Shown here: one piece after another, positions 32,403 to 42,032 of the stretch
Layout of the letters: every line of letters begins with the position of its first letter
Numbering within the stretch: the stretch's first letter is position 1
Assembly (NCBI GenBank): GCA_013215295.1
Contig: JABSOZ010000004.1
Span: 1 to 64,000 of the forward strand
Length of the DNA stretch: 64,000 bases
Direction: 5' to 3'
Source of the DNA: Colwellia sp.
Lineage (GTDB): Bacteria > Pseudomonadota > Gammaproteobacteria > Enterobacterales > Alteromonadaceae
The notes under the pieces: model-generated
What the model was told of the DNA's origin: nothing
Seen by the model: the letters and a program-made list of their open reading frames with translations, nothing else
The model's database searches: none
Translations under genes and position numbers: made by a program

Positions 32403-32432
32403 AATTTATGACCTTAAAGGGTCGCATAAATT
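32403..32432. repeat. Inverted repeat upstream of the ECF operon
   Basis: Arms AATTTAT and ATAAATT plus inner GACC/GGTC pairs form an 11-bp stem with a 2-base bulge, 38-67 bases upstream of the sigma start. It could be a leader hairpin or an operator. Confidence 0.5.
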
Positions 32433-32569
32433 TTAGAATAATTAAGCTTTTTAAAAGTCTGCTTATATATAGAGATCATTTTTCAACGATCTCGTTATCA
32501 GCTCAACCAAAATCTTTGCTAAAATATGAGTTTTTTTCATTATTTCTATAGCTTTCTAAAAAGTAATGG

Positions 32570-32575
32570 TATACT
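32570..32575 (+). promoter_or_regulatory. Possible fusA2 -10 box
   Basis: TATACT followed by CGCGCG, 58 bases before fusA2. The GC-rich discriminator is typical of growth-rate-controlled genes. No good -35 is seen. Confidence 0.4.
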
Positions 32576-32633
32576 CGCGCGCAAATTTTCAACAATTCCG
32601 CTTTTTTAGTAGCGACTTAAATAGAGTAAAGTA

Positions 32634-34739
32634 ATGGCAGATTTATCCAAATACAGAAACATTGGTATCTTCGCTCACGTTGATGCTGGTAAAACCACAA
32701 CAACTGAACGTATCCTTAAATTAACCGGTATGATCCATAGAACTGGTGAAGTACATGACGGCGAATCAACAACTGACTTCATGGAACAAGAAGCTGAGCG
32801 CGGTATTACCATCCAGTCTGCTGCGGTAAGCTGTTTTTGGAAAGATCACCGTTTCAACGTTATCGATACTCCTGGTCACGTTGACTTTACTGTTGAAGTT
32901 TACCGTTCACTTAAAGTTCTTGATGGTGGTATTGGTGTTTTCTGTGGTAGTGGTGGTGTTGAGCCACAATCAGAAACTAACTGGCGTTACGCGAACGACT
33001 CAGAAGTTGCTCGTATTATCATGGTTAACAAATTAGACCGTTTAGGTGCTGATTTCTACCGTGTTTGTAAGCAAGTTAAAGACGTACTAGGTGCTAACCC
33101 ATTAATCATGACCTTACCTATTGGTACTGAAGATGAGTTCGTTGGTTTAGTTGATTTACTCTCTGAAAAAGCATACATCTGGGATGATACTGGCGAACCT
33201 GAAAACTATGAAATTACTGATATTCCAGCTGACATGGTAGAAAAAGCTGCTGAATACCGTCTGAAGTTAATTGAAACAGCTTTAGAAGTTGATGAAGACA
33301 TGTTAATGGATTTCTTAGAAGGGGAAATGGTTCCTACTACAGAACAAATCAAAGCGTGTATCCGTAAAGGGACTCGTGATATGACTTTCTTCCCAACTTA
33401 TGGTGCATCTGCATTTAAAAACAAAGGTATTCAATTAATTCTTGATGCTGTTGTTGATTATTTGCCTTCACCTACAGATGTTGATCCACAACCACTTACT
33501 GATGAAGAAGGTGAGCCAAATGGTGAGTACGCAATCGTTTCTGCAGATGAAACATTTAAAGCGTTAGCATTCAAAATCACTGATGACCGTTTTGGTACAT
33601 TAACTTTCGTACGTATCTATTCAGGTACATTGAAGAAAGGCGATACAATTCTTAACTCGTTCACAGGAAAAACTGAGCGTGTTGGCCGTATGTGTGAATT
33701 GCAAGCCGATGAGCGTACTGAACTTAGTTCAGCACAAGCCGGTGATATTATCGCGATTGTTGGTATGAAAGGTAACGTTCAGACAGGTCACACATTATGT
33801 GATCCTAAGCACCCAATCATCCTTGAAGCTATGGTTTTCCCTAAGCCGGTAATTTCAATTTGTGTAACACCAAAAGATAAAGGTTCAACAGAGAAAATGG
33901 GTATTGCTATCGGTAAAATGGTTGCAGAAGATCCTACCTTTAAAGTTGAAACTGATATTGATTCAGGTGAAACGATTTTATCTGGTATGGGTGAGCTTCA
34001 CTTAGATATCAAAGTAGATATTCTAAAACGTACCTACGGTGTTGAATTAGCTGTTGGTAAGCCACAAGTTGCCTACCGTGAAACGATTACTCAAGAAATT
34101 GATGATTCTTACACACATAAGAAACAATCTGGTGGTTCTGGTCAATTTGGTAAAATTGACTATATCATCCGTCCAGGCGAGCCGAACTCTGGTTTCACAT
34201 TCTCATCAAAAGTTGTTGGTGGTAATGTACCTAAAGAATTCTTCCCGGCAATCGAGAAAGGCTTCAAAGGCATGATGGATACTGGTGTTCTTGCTGGTTT
34301 CCCTGTATTAGACGTTGAAATTGAATTATACGATGGTGGTTTCCATGCGGTCGATTCATCTGCTGTTGCCTTTGAACTTGCTGCTCGTGGAGCTTTCCGT
34401 CAGTCAATTCCAAAAGCGGGTGCCCAGTTAATTGAACCTATCATGAAGGTTGATGTATTTACGCCTGATGATCACGTTGGTGATGTTATTGGTGATTTAA
34501 ACCGTCGTCGTGGCATGATCGGTGGTCAAGACGCTGGCGTTTCTGGTGTGCGTATTAAAGCTGACGTGCCTCTTTCTGAAATGTTCGGTTACATCGGAAC
34601 ATTACGTACAATGACATCAGGTCGTGGTCAATTCTCAATGGAATTCTCTCATTACTTGCCGTGTCCTAATAACGTAGCTGAAGTTGTAATTGCTGAAGCT
34701 AAAGCAGCTAAAGCAGCTAAAGATGCCGCTAGAAAATAA
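32634..34739 (+). CDS. fusA2: Elongation factor G, second copy (EF-G2)
   Basis: 701 residues. GTPase motifs: [12 protein letters not shown] (about residues 14-25), the switch [17 protein letters not shown] and NKLD. Domains II to V follow to a C-terminal Ala/Lys-rich tail. It closely resembles the FusA2 paralogue of Vibrio and other marine gammaproteobacteria, not a tetracycline-resistance or LepA protein. It is monocistronic, followed by a terminator, and divergent from the ECF operon. Whether it acts in translocation, recycling or stress is not visible from sequence. Confidence 0.95.
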   Translation: MADLSKYRNIGIFAHVDAGKTTTTERILKLTGMIHRTGEVHDGESTTDFMEQEAERGITIQSAAVSCFWKDHRFNVIDTPGHVDFTVEVYRSLKVLDGGIGVFCGSGGVEPQSETNWRYANDSEVARIIMVNKLDRLGADFYRVCKQVKDVLGANPLIMTLPIGTEDEFVGLVDLLSEKAYIWDDTGEPENYEITDIPADMVEKAAEYRLKLIETALEVDEDMLMDFLEGEMVPTTEQIKACIRKGTRDMTFFPTYGASAFKNKGIQLILDAVVDYLPSPTDVDPQPLTDEEGEPNGEYAIVSADETFKALAFKITDDRFGTLTFVRIYSGTLKKGDTILNSFTGKTERVGRMCELQADERTELSSAQAGDIIAIVGMKGNVQTGHTLCDPKHPIILEAMVFPKPVISICVTPKDKGSTEKMGIAIGKMVAEDPTFKVETDIDSGETILSGMGELHLDIKVDILKRTYGVELAVGKPQVAYRETITQEIDDSYTHKKQSGGSGQFGKIDYIIRPGEPNSGFTFSSKVVGGNVPKEFFPAIEKGFKGMMDTGVLAGFPVLDVEIELYDGGFHAVDSSAVAFELAARGAFRQSIPKAGAQLIEPIMKVDVFTPDDHVGDVIGDLNRRRGMIGGQDAGVSGVRIKADVPLSEMFGYIGTLRTMTSGRGQFSMEFSHYLPCPNNVAEVVIAEAKAAKAAKDAARK

Positions 34740-34760
34740 TGAGTAATTAATTACTCATAT

Positions 34761-34790
34761 AAAAAAAGGACGCTTATGCGTCCTTTTTTA
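34761..34790. terminator. Bidirectional terminator between fusA2 and rluF
   Basis: 12-bp arms 34762-34773 and 34778-34789, loop TTAT, with T-runs on both strands. It serves fusA2 (plus) and rluF (minus), which converge. Confidence 0.92.
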
Positions 34791-34832
34791 TTGTCTAAAA
34801 TTTATCTTAGCTCATGATTTGAATATAGTGTT

Positions 34833-35660
34833 CTATTTTTCTATATCACTGTCTATATCACTTTTTATATCATTGACCGCAATGACAGTAGCCCATGGGT
34901 CACCAGCTTCATCGTCTTCTTTAGGTAAAGCAATTTTAGTTGATGTTGCTACCGCGCCATTAATTTCAGTCATCTCATCAGGGGTTAAATCTCGCCATTG
35001 TCCAGGTCTTAAAGTGCCTAGCTCAACACTCATAATACGTGAACGTTTAAGTTTCAACACTTCGTAATCTAAATATTCACACATGCGACGAATTTGACGG
35101 TTCAAACCTTGAGTAAGAATAATTCGAAACTCAAATTTACTTTGCACTTTAACAATACAAGGTTTAGTAATAGTGCCAAGAATAGGCACGCCTTTAGACA
35201 TGCGAAGAATAAACCGCTCACTGATGGGTTTATCAACAGTCACTATGTATTCTTTATCGTGGGAGTTTTCAGCGCGTAATATCTTATTAACGATGTCACC
35301 ATCACTGGTCAGGAAAATTAATCCTTCAGAAGGCTTATCTAATCGTCCTATTGGAAAAATTCTTTCTTTATGTCCTATAGCCTCAATAATGTTACCTCTA
35401 ACATGTAATTCGGTAGTACAGGTAATACCTATTGGCTTATTGTAGGCAATATAGACTCTGTCAGACTTGTTTGACGGCATTGCACCAATAAGTTTACCGT
35501 CGACAAAAACTACATCCCCTGGCTGTACTTTCGTACCTAATTCAGGAATTACGCCATTTATGGTAACTCGATTTTCTTCAATCAACTTATCGGCACCTCG
35601 ACGTGAGGAATAACCTGATTCACTGATAAATTTATTGAGTCTTTTTTCTTGATCGCTCAC
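34833..35660 (-). CDS. rluF: 23S rRNA pseudouridine synthase RluF
   Basis: 275 residues. N-terminal S4 RNA-binding domain (about residues 5-52, RLNKFISESGYSSRRGADKL) then a pseudouridine synthase domain with the catalytic motif GRLDKPSEGL (Asp108). The sequence QGLNRQIRRMCEYLDYEV is typical of RluB/E/F and TruA-independent families; overall it matches RluF (23S position 2604, E. coli numbering) best. The C-terminus has an Asp/Glu-rich tail. It lies 74 bases after the unknown gene at 35735 and converges on fusA2. Confidence 0.88.
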   Translation of the reverse strand: MSDQEKRLNKFISESGYSSRRGADKLIEENRVTINGVIPELGTKVQPGDVVFVDGKLIGAMPSNKSDRVYIAYNKPIGITCTTELHVRGNIIEAIGHKERIFPIGRLDKPSEGLIFLTSDGDIVNKILRAENSHDKEYIVTVDKPISERFILRMSKGVPILGTITKPCIVKVQSKFEFRIILTQGLNRQIRRMCEYLDYEVLKLKRSRIMSVELGTLRPGQWRDLTPDEMTEINGAVATSTKIALPKEDDEAGDPWATVIAVNDIKSDIDSDIEK

Positions 35661-35734
35661 AAGGTCTGTCCAAAGTAATACTGAGTAATGCTGTGTATTT
35701 TACCTGAAATTTAGCAGACAGTGAAAAAGCTTTA

Positions 35735-37189
35735 TCAATATTTAGCTTTATTCCATAATTTTTGATTAATCTTTAATTCGAAAAATTCACCTGGCTGCCA
35801 ACAACGGGGTAATAAATCCAATTGCTTACGCTCATGATAGTTTGATACTAAAAGCTCTAAGATTTCATTCAGCCGGTCTTTACTTATAGTAGAAAAACAT
35901 TTGGCGGTTTCTGTAAAATATAAATTATTCGCCTTTTTGATCTCGATGTCTTGCCCATGACTGATAAATGTTAGATTTCGAGTGGCTGTTCGACAAATAG
36001 GATGTTCAGGCGATTCGGGGTAAAGCTGACTAACAATACCATATTCATAGCGATCATATATATCTTGCTCTGACGGAATATAAGTCACCCCATAACCTTG
36101 AGGAAAGTGACCAATTATCTTCGCAAGACAATCAACGATGACTTTGCTACAAGCACCACGTTCTGCATTTTGATTCAATACTTGAAAAACTTTCGGCAAT
36201 AATTTGTAATTGTAACTGCTTTTTGTTGACAAGATAATTGAACTATAGATTTGTGGCACTTTAAGTAGGTTGCCAATCCCCTTTTTCGGGTTAACCGAGC
36301 TTTTTAGTAAGTGCTTTATAAACAATAGTTTTTTTTGTTCAATTATATTATATTTATCACGATCAGCTTTTGAATTGCCTATATACATTGGTGCACCAAT
36401 GCCATTAACCAGGTATTTCACTGTTTCCCGATAATTAATTTGTAATAATGTTTTTCTTTCTTCAATTGGCAGTGTTCGAAACGGATCTTCTTTATAGTCG
36501 GCACCAAACAATATTGTTAAAGATTCAGGGTGATTATTCCCTATATCTTGTAATAATGAGGCCATAACAAGTGGGATTTTTACTGTTTCTACAAAAACTT
36601 TATATGCTTCGGGGTTATCTTCAGCGAAAGTTGTATATTTTAATGCGGTATTATCCCCCAATGCGGCCTTGATATAGGGCTCTACTATATGTTCATCTAT
36701 ACATAATTTGTCGAGTAAACGTAAGCATAATACGCTTTTATAAAGGGGTTTATATTGCTCGTTTATTACGGCAATTTTTTTTCCCTCTGTCGGTGTTACT
36801 AGTTGTATCGTGCCTAAGAGTTGTGCTGATTTCCTATTACTCTCATCAAAACTGTCTCCTTCACAAAGCCCTATGATTTCTTCACATATTGTATATAGAT
36901 GCTGATGACGGTCAATACGTTCCGAGGTTAATACGTCATGATAATCACGTTGTTCGCGTTCTAGTCTTACTATATATTGCCTGCTCTTATCCGTAGCTAC
37001 TTGCTCCATTATTTTATGAATATTTTGCTTTAATTTATCTAACTTACGATCAACAGATGGCTTTTGTTGATAATATTCAAGAGCACGTTCTAGCATTGAA
37101 TCTTTTAATTGGCTACGACCATATATTCTCGAGCAAATATTTTTTACGTGGATGGTAAAATTGGTATCACTTTGCGCTTTATTTTCCAT
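35735..37189 (-). CDS. Protein of unknown function, possibly a degenerate HD-GYP relative
   Basis: 484 residues, no signal peptide or membrane helix. The N-terminal 120 residues are helical and charged (coiled-coil-like around 45-110). The middle has PLVMASLLQDIGNNHPES (about 206-223), reminiscent of an HD-domain helix but with Gln instead of the metal-binding His. Near the C-terminus GHFPQGYGVTYIPSE and YEYGIVSQLYPESPEHPICR (about 360-400) resemble the tail of HD-GYP phosphodiesterases. If related, it lacks the catalytic HD pair. Upstream is the metL terminator; rluF follows. The family is not securely recognised. Confidence 0.6.
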   Translation of the reverse strand: MENKAQSDTNFTIHVKNICSRIYGRSQLKDSMLERALEYYQQKPSVDRKLDKLKQNIHKIMEQVATDKSRQYIVRLEREQRDYHDVLTSERIDRHQHLYTICEEIIGLCEGDSFDESNRKSAQLLGTIQLVTPTEGKKIAVINEQYKPLYKSVLCLRLLDKLCIDEHIVEPYIKAALGDNTALKYTTFAEDNPEAYKVFVETVKIPLVMASLLQDIGNNHPESLTILFGADYKEDPFRTLPIEERKTLLQINYRETVKYLVNGIGAPMYIGNSKADRDKYNIIEQKKLLFIKHLLKSSVNPKKGIGNLLKVPQIYSSIILSTKSSYNYKLLPKVFQVLNQNAERGACSKVIVDCLAKIIGHFPQGYGVTYIPSEQDIYDRYEYGIVSQLYPESPEHPICRTATRNLTFISHGQDIEIKKANNLYFTETAKCFSTISKDRLNEILELLVSNYHERKQLDLLPRCWQPGEFFELKINQKLWNKAKY

Positions 37190-37293
37190 TTAAATACAAC
37201 ATATTGTCTGATCAGAGCCACTAGAAGATTTTATTATCTAAATGCTAGTTAATATTGCATTAACAGACAAGTATTTATTTCGATTATTTTATT

Positions 37294-37324
37294 AAAAAAG
37301 CACAACCTACATGGTTGTGCTTTT
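37294..37324 (-). terminator. Terminator after metL
   Basis: 12-bp arms 37296-37307 and 37313-37324, loop TACAT, with a T-run on the minus strand (complement of 37294-37299). Confidence 0.92.
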
Positions 37325-37367
37325 GTCTATTTCGCGAACGAATAATGAGTAACGCTTCAAAGATAAT

Positions 37368-39818
37368 TTAACTTAAAGCTTTAATTTTTACTTGATGCTT
37401 TTTACCTGCTAGCTGCTGACAAATACTCACTAAGTCTGAGTGTAATCCACCTGCAGTTACATCTCGACCTGCACCGGGACCACGAATAAGGAGTGGATTA
37501 TCTTGATACCACAGACTCTTTATTTGAAATATATTGTCGCACGGTGTCAAACTAGCGAATGCGTCATTATTGGGTAACACGGCAAGGTAAACTTTTGCTG
37601 TTACTTTGTTCTGCTTATCAATTGAAAATTTTGCCACATAACGTATACATGCTTGTTTTTCATTTGCTAACGTTAACTGATTTGCAAAAAAGTCATCTAA
37701 TTGATCTGCTTGTTCTAAAAAGGCTTCAGTTGATAAAGCCTGTAATGATTCTGGCACTAAATTTTGGCAATCAATATCTTCCAATGACAGTTCAAAACCG
37801 GCCATACGCGCTAAAATAAGTAATTTGCGTTGTACGTCTCGTCCTGATAAGTCTTCACGTGGATCTGGCTCGGTAATACCTTGAGATAGCGCATCTAACA
37901 ACAAGGTTGAAAATGGTACGCTGCCATCGTAGGTTTCAAATAACCATGAAAGAGTCCCTGAAAATATCCCCGATATTTCGGTAATACTATCGCCGCTATT
38001 AATTAAATCATTAATCGCAAAGTTAATCGGTAATCCAGCACCAACCGTCGTATTACCTAACCATATACTTTTGTTTTTAGCAGCAGTTGCTACCAAGTCA
38101 TTATAGTGTGATGTGCTAGACGATGCTGCCCACTTATTCGCACCAATGACATGAATACCTTCGTTGAAAAATTCTTTGTATAAGTGACTGAATTGTTCAC
38201 TCGGCGTAATATCAACCACAATTAATTCATCATACGGATGATTCTTTAACCACGACATTAATAACGTATTGTCATAAGGCAGCGCATCGCGCTTATATAA
38301 GGTCATCGATTGGGTGACATCTATACCATCGGTATTTATTAGCGCTTTTTTAGAGGTTATTAATCCCACTAAGTGAAGGTTTTCAAGTGCTGGAACACGC
38401 TGTAACTGTGACGGTAAAAGTTCTAAAAAACGTTGACCAATATTGCCTAGCCCAGCAACAACAACACCAATATGACGTGCATCTTTGGTCATATCATGAT
38501 GAATATTATTAATTAATTCAGCCGTGCAACTTTGGTTTAGTATGGCAATAACACTATGTTCACTGACAGAGTTAACAATATGTAACGTTTGAGTATGCTT
38601 TAATGCCCGTTTAAAACGTGCCTGAATATCACCTTGATTCACCACGCCATGACCAACAATGGCCAAAATAGATATTGGGGTAAATGACACCTCGGTATCG
38701 TGACTTGTTAACCACTGGCTTACTGTTTTTTGTTGTTCTTGGGTAATAACAATAAAACCCTGCTGATTATCAGCGCATATTGTCGAGAATTCAGTGATGG
38801 CTTGTTCACCTAATGAACCTAATAAACTAGTAGATTTAACAAGCAATAAATCGTTAAGTGCAGTTACAGATAACTCTTGTTTCGCAATTTGCCCAAACTT
38901 ACCAATTTCGGTACCACTAATTTCTGGAGCAAAACTGCTTGCAACATGTAAGTTTGTATTGTGGTTTGTTAATGGTTGCAATGTTTTCGCGTGTAAAACC
39001 GGATTGCCTAGACGACCAAGCTCTTTCGCAACACCCTTAGGTAATCGATGGATCTTTCGGGCAAGGGGAACTATACGTGGATCAGCACTATAAATACCGT
39101 CGACATCAGTCCAAAGCGTAACATTTAGGGCTCCTGATAATGACGCCATAATCGTCGCAGAATAGTCACTACCATTACGTCCTAATGTACAAGTTTCACC
39201 TTGGGCATTTTTGGTAATATAACCGGTAATTACTGCTAGCTTCCCTTTTTGTAATTGTTGCTGAAATTGCTGACTACTTTGCTGATTATCAACGGCACAA
39301 TCTATTTCATTATTGATCACTAAGAAGTTTCGAGCATCTAAAGCATAACTTGGGCAAACTTGTTCATTTAACCCGGCAGATAAGAGACGAGCTGACCAAA
39401 GTTCACCAAAGGCGAGCATATCCGCTTGATGTATTTCAGGCTGATTTAATGACCACGTGGTTAATTGCTCAATATCAGCCGTTAAATGTTCAATTAAACG
39501 TGCTGCACTACTGCTGTTTAATAGTTCAGTAATTAATACACTTTGCGTTTGTTGCAATTTGTCTATAGCCGATAATAGTTCGGCACTGTTTTCCAGCGCT
39601 AGCTGATAAAGACTAAATAACTCATCGGTGGTATTACCATTAGCTGAAACAACCACTAAGTCGTTTAACTTACAGTTCTGGCGGATAATATTAATAACAC
39701 GTTCAATACATTTCGCGGTTGCTAAACTACTACCACCAAATTTATGCACATGAATCGCATGCTTGGCGAGTTGATTATTTCCTGCAGATAGCTGATTTGC
39801 TACATTTAACTGGCTCAT
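37368..39818 (-). CDS. metL: Bifunctional aspartokinase II / homoserine dehydrogenase II
   Basis: 816 residues. The aspartokinase half begins at VHKFGGSSLA (about residue 24) and includes GRNGSDYSATIMA; the homoserine dehydrogenase half starts at VVVAGLGNIGQRF (about 455) and includes GIFSGTLSWLFETYDG. It catalyses the first and third steps from aspartate to homoserine. The Ser/Gln-rich middle and the weak ACT-like region fit the MetL rather than the Thr-inhibited ThrA form. It is 32 bases downstream of metB, in the metBL operon. Confidence 0.93.
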   Translation of the reverse strand: MSQLNVANQLSAGNNQLAKHAIHVHKFGGSSLATAKCIERVINIIRQNCKLNDLVVVSANGNTTDELFSLYQLALENSAELLSAIDKLQQTQSVLITELLNSSSAARLIEHLTADIEQLTTWSLNQPEIHQADMLAFGELWSARLLSAGLNEQVCPSYALDARNFLVINNEIDCAVDNQQSSQQFQQQLQKGKLAVITGYITKNAQGETCTLGRNGSDYSATIMASLSGALNVTLWTDVDGIYSADPRIVPLARKIHRLPKGVAKELGRLGNPVLHAKTLQPLTNHNTNLHVASSFAPEISGTEIGKFGQIAKQELSVTALNDLLLVKSTSLLGSLGEQAITEFSTICADNQQGFIVITQEQQKTVSQWLTSHDTEVSFTPISILAIVGHGVVNQGDIQARFKRALKHTQTLHIVNSVSEHSVIAILNQSCTAELINNIHHDMTKDARHIGVVVAGLGNIGQRFLELLPSQLQRVPALENLHLVGLITSKKALINTDGIDVTQSMTLYKRDALPYDNTLLMSWLKNHPYDELIVVDITPSEQFSHLYKEFFNEGIHVIGANKWAASSSTSHYNDLVATAAKNKSIWLGNTTVGAGLPINFAINDLINSGDSITEISGIFSGTLSWLFETYDGSVPFSTLLLDALSQGITEPDPREDLSGRDVQRKLLILARMAGFELSLEDIDCQNLVPESLQALSTEAFLEQADQLDDFFANQLTLANEKQACIRYVAKFSIDKQNKVTAKVYLAVLPNNDAFASLTPCDNIFQIKSLWYQDNPLLIRGPGAGRDVTAGGLHSDLVSICQQLAGKKHQVKIKALS

Positions 39819-39850
39819 TTACCCTCATTAGTTCTTTTACGGATTGCTTG

Positions 39851-41008
39851 CTAAAGTTGACTTGCGCTTAACGCTTGCCCTAAGTCACGTATGATATCAT
39901 CAATGTCTTCAATACCAACAGAAATTCGTACCAATGATTGACTAATACCTGCTGCTATTTGCGCTTCTATTTCCATACCCGCGTGGGTCATGGTAGAAGG
40001 ATGACTAATTAAGCTTTCAACGCCACCTAAAGATTGCGCTAAAGTAAAAAGTTCTAATTTCCTGAATAAAATTTTAACGGCTTCAACACCACCTTTAATT
40101 TCAAAACTCATCATGGCGCCAAAACCACTTTGCTGACGTTTAGCTACTTCATGGCCAGGGTGATCAGTAAATCCAGGAAAGTATACGGCTTCAATTGCAT
40201 CATGGCTTTTCAAATAATCGGCGACATGGTCAGCGTTTATTTGATGTTGTTTCATGCGTACAGGTAATGTTTTTAGGCCACGCAATGCTAAATAACTGTC
40301 AAATGGTGAACCCGTAATTCCAATACAATTTGCCCACCAAGCTAATTCTTCTCCGAGCGTTTTATCTTTAGTGACTAATACACCACCGACAACATCACTA
40401 TGACCATTAATATATTTAGTGGTGGAATGAAAAACAATATCAGCACCCAATAATAAGGGTTGCTGTAAAAGCGGTGAAAGGAAGGTGTTATCTACCGCAA
40501 CTAAAGCGCCAACGGTATGACATTGTTTAGTCACTTTTTCGATATCAACTAAGCGCAATAATGGATTACTCGGTGACTCAAGCAACACTATTTTCGGTTT
40601 TGTTGATAATGCATCGGCTAGGGCTTTTTCGTTATTTTGATCAACAACAATAACCTTAAACTGCCCACGTTTTGCTAGATGTGTGAAGAGTCGATAACTT
40701 CCTCCATAACAGTCATGAGGGATAACGATGGAGTCTTTAGTGTTTAACAACTGACAAATTAAATGTACTGCTGACATGCCAGTGCTGGTCACAATACCCA
40801 CAGCACCTTGTTCTAAGTCAGCAATCGCTTGTCCAAACGTAGCACGAGTTGGGTTACCTGTACGAGAATAATCGAATTGACGTTTTTCATTAAAGCCTTT
40901 TAACGCATAGGTCGTTGATAAATGCATTGCAGGGATAACCGCACCATGATGTTTATCACTATTAATACCGGCTCTAACCGCTAGCGTAGCTGATTTTTTA
41001 CTTGTCAT
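39851..41008 (-). CDS. metB: Cystathionine gamma-synthase
   Basis: 385 residues from ATG at 41008..41006 (MTSKKSATLAVRAG); a TTG four codons earlier lies inside the ribosome site GGAG. It joins an activated homoserine to cysteine in methionine synthesis, a cytosolic PLP enzyme. The PLP lysine is in STTKYINGHSDVVGG (about residue 194). SLGGVESLISHPSTMTHAGM near the C-terminus is typical. It is divergent from metJ, with met boxes between. Confidence 0.95.
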   Translation of the reverse strand: MTSKKSATLAVRAGINSDKHHGAVIPAMHLSTTYALKGFNEKRQFDYSRTGNPTRATFGQAIADLEQGAVGIVTSTGMSAVHLICQLLNTKDSIVIPHDCYGGSYRLFTHLAKRGQFKVIVVDQNNEKALADALSTKPKIVLLESPSNPLLRLVDIEKVTKQCHTVGALVAVDNTFLSPLLQQPLLLGADIVFHSTTKYINGHSDVVGGVLVTKDKTLGEELAWWANCIGITGSPFDSYLALRGLKTLPVRMKQHQINADHVADYLKSHDAIEAVYFPGFTDHPGHEVAKRQQSGFGAMMSFEIKGGVEAVKILFRKLELFTLAQSLGGVESLISHPSTMTHAGMEIEAQIAAGISQSLVRISVGIEDIDDIIRDLGQALSASQL

Positions 41009-41039
41009 TTGTTGCTCCAATAGGGCAGTAAAATCAAAT

Positions 41040-41063
41040 AGATGTTTGGACGTCTATAACTCT
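41040..41063. promoter_or_regulatory. Met boxes (MetJ operator) for metBL
   Basis: Three head-to-tail 8-mers resemble the met box AGACGTCT: AGATGTTT (6/8), GGACGTCT (7/8) and ATAACTCT (5/8). They overlap the proposed metB -10 box, so MetJ-SAM binding there would block transcription. Confidence 0.8.
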
Positions 41064-41087
41064 AAACACTTTGTATTTATCGGTCAA
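41059..41087 (-). promoter_or_regulatory. metBL promoter
   Basis: On the minus strand, -35 TTGACC (41082-41087) and -10 TAGAGT (41059-41064) lie 17 bases apart. Confidence 0.5.
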
Positions 41088-41102
41088 GAACTTTAGACTT
41101 CT
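41087..41102. promoter_or_regulatory. Second met-box pair, near metJ
   Basis: AGAACTTT (5/8) and AGACTTCT (7/8 to the met box AGACGTCT) are adjacent and lie just upstream of the proposed metJ promoter. They suggest autoregulation. They are one base out of register with the first array, so they form a separate operator. Confidence 0.6.
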
Positions 41103-41114
41103 ACACATTCGTTA

Positions 41115-41142
41115 TTGACTCAGCGCCTACAACTAGTAAAAT
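41115..41142 (+). promoter_or_regulatory. metJ promoter
   Basis: -35 TTGACT (41115-41120) and -10 TAAAAT (41137-41142), 16 bases apart, with the met-box pair directly upstream. Confidence 0.6.
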
Positions 41143-41181
41143 CTAACTTATAAAAATAATTTTTCAAATAAAGGAAACTGC

Positions 41182-41511
41182 ATGACACAGTGGAATGGCG
41201 AGTATATTAAACCATACGCCGAACATGGTAAAAAAAATGAGCAGGTAAAAAAAATCACTGTGTCTATTCCGTTACGTGTACTTAAAGTATTAACTGATGA
41301 GCGCACCCGGCGACAAGTAAACAACTTACGACATGCGACAAATAGTGAATTGTTATGTGAAGCATTTTTGCATGCATTTACCGGACAACCTCTTCCTGAT
41401 GATGGCGATTTAACAAAAGACAATACTGAAAAATTACCGAGGAGTGTTCGAGAAGCATTGATTGCTCAAGGTATTACTGATTTTAGTCAATTTGAAGATG
41501 ATGTGGATTAG
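41182..41511 (+). CDS. metJ: Methionine repressor MetJ
   Basis: 109 residues. A ribbon-helix-helix repressor: the DNA-contacting strand is [15 protein letters not shown] (about residues 22-36), followed by the helix [27 protein letters not shown]. Binding S-adenosylmethionine increases its affinity for met boxes. An AAGGA ribosome site is six bases before ATG. Divergence from metBL matches E. coli. A hairpin terminator follows. Confidence 0.96.
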   Translation: MTQWNGEYIKPYAEHGKKNEQVKKITVSIPLRVLKVLTDERTRRQVNNLRHATNSELLCEAFLHAFTGQPLPDDGDLTKDNTEKLPRSVREALIAQGITDFSQFEDDVD

Positions 41512-41534
41512 TCTTTAATTTAACAGGTGAAAAT

Positions 41535-41888
41535 TTAAAAAGACGCACTTGCGTCTTTTTTTATACCGATACGATAGGCATCAACAATCGCTACTAGCCA
41601 ACAAATTAATAGTATATACGTTAATACACTGACGCGTTGTGGATCTAGTATTATGGGGTTCTTTGACAACTCATAAGCAAGTGCTTGACCGTTCAAGGGG
41701 ACTTCACCTGACTTTACTTTATCAATAAGAGGTTGGTACTTACTGACCACCTCTTCGATATAGAAATATGCTGCAATTGAAAATACTAAAATTAATAAGG
41801 TAGCTCGACGATAGGCATGGTACAAAAGTTGCCCTATTCCTGGATAGACCAGAGCTGATAGTAAAGCGGCTTTCGTTGACGTTTTCAT
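41535..41888 (-). CDS. Small membrane protein of unknown function
   Basis: 117 residues with about three hydrophobic segments (about 7-20, 28-45, and 87-103). The start ALLSALVYPGIGQLLYHAYRRA resembles the N-terminus of TM2-like proteins (Pro-Gly followed by an Arg-rich turn). There is a soluble loop of about 40 residues between helices. Its last codons lie inside the metJ terminator hairpin. Convergent with metJ. No function is assigned. Confidence 0.65.
   Translation of the reverse strand: MKTSTKAALLSALVYPGIGQLLYHAYRRATLLILVFSIAAYFYIEEVVSKYQPLIDKVKSGEVPLNGQALAYELSKNPIILDPQRVSVLTYILLICWLVAIVDAYRIGIKKDASASF
41537..41562 (+). terminator. Terminator of metJ
   Basis: 10-bp arms 41537-41546 and 41551-41560, loop ACTT, with T-run 41556-41562. 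It overlaps the 3' end of the convergent small membrane-protein gene. Confidence 0.9.
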
Positions 41889-42032
41889 TCTATCATGCCT
41901 TTTGAATATCGTCTTTATCTACCATAGTAAATTTATGACATTACTTCTAGGAATAGTGGTACATATGATTTGGTCTAGAATCCAAAGGAGAGTTAAACTC
42001 TCCTTAAAGATATACGAGTTTCGTTCAGTGTA

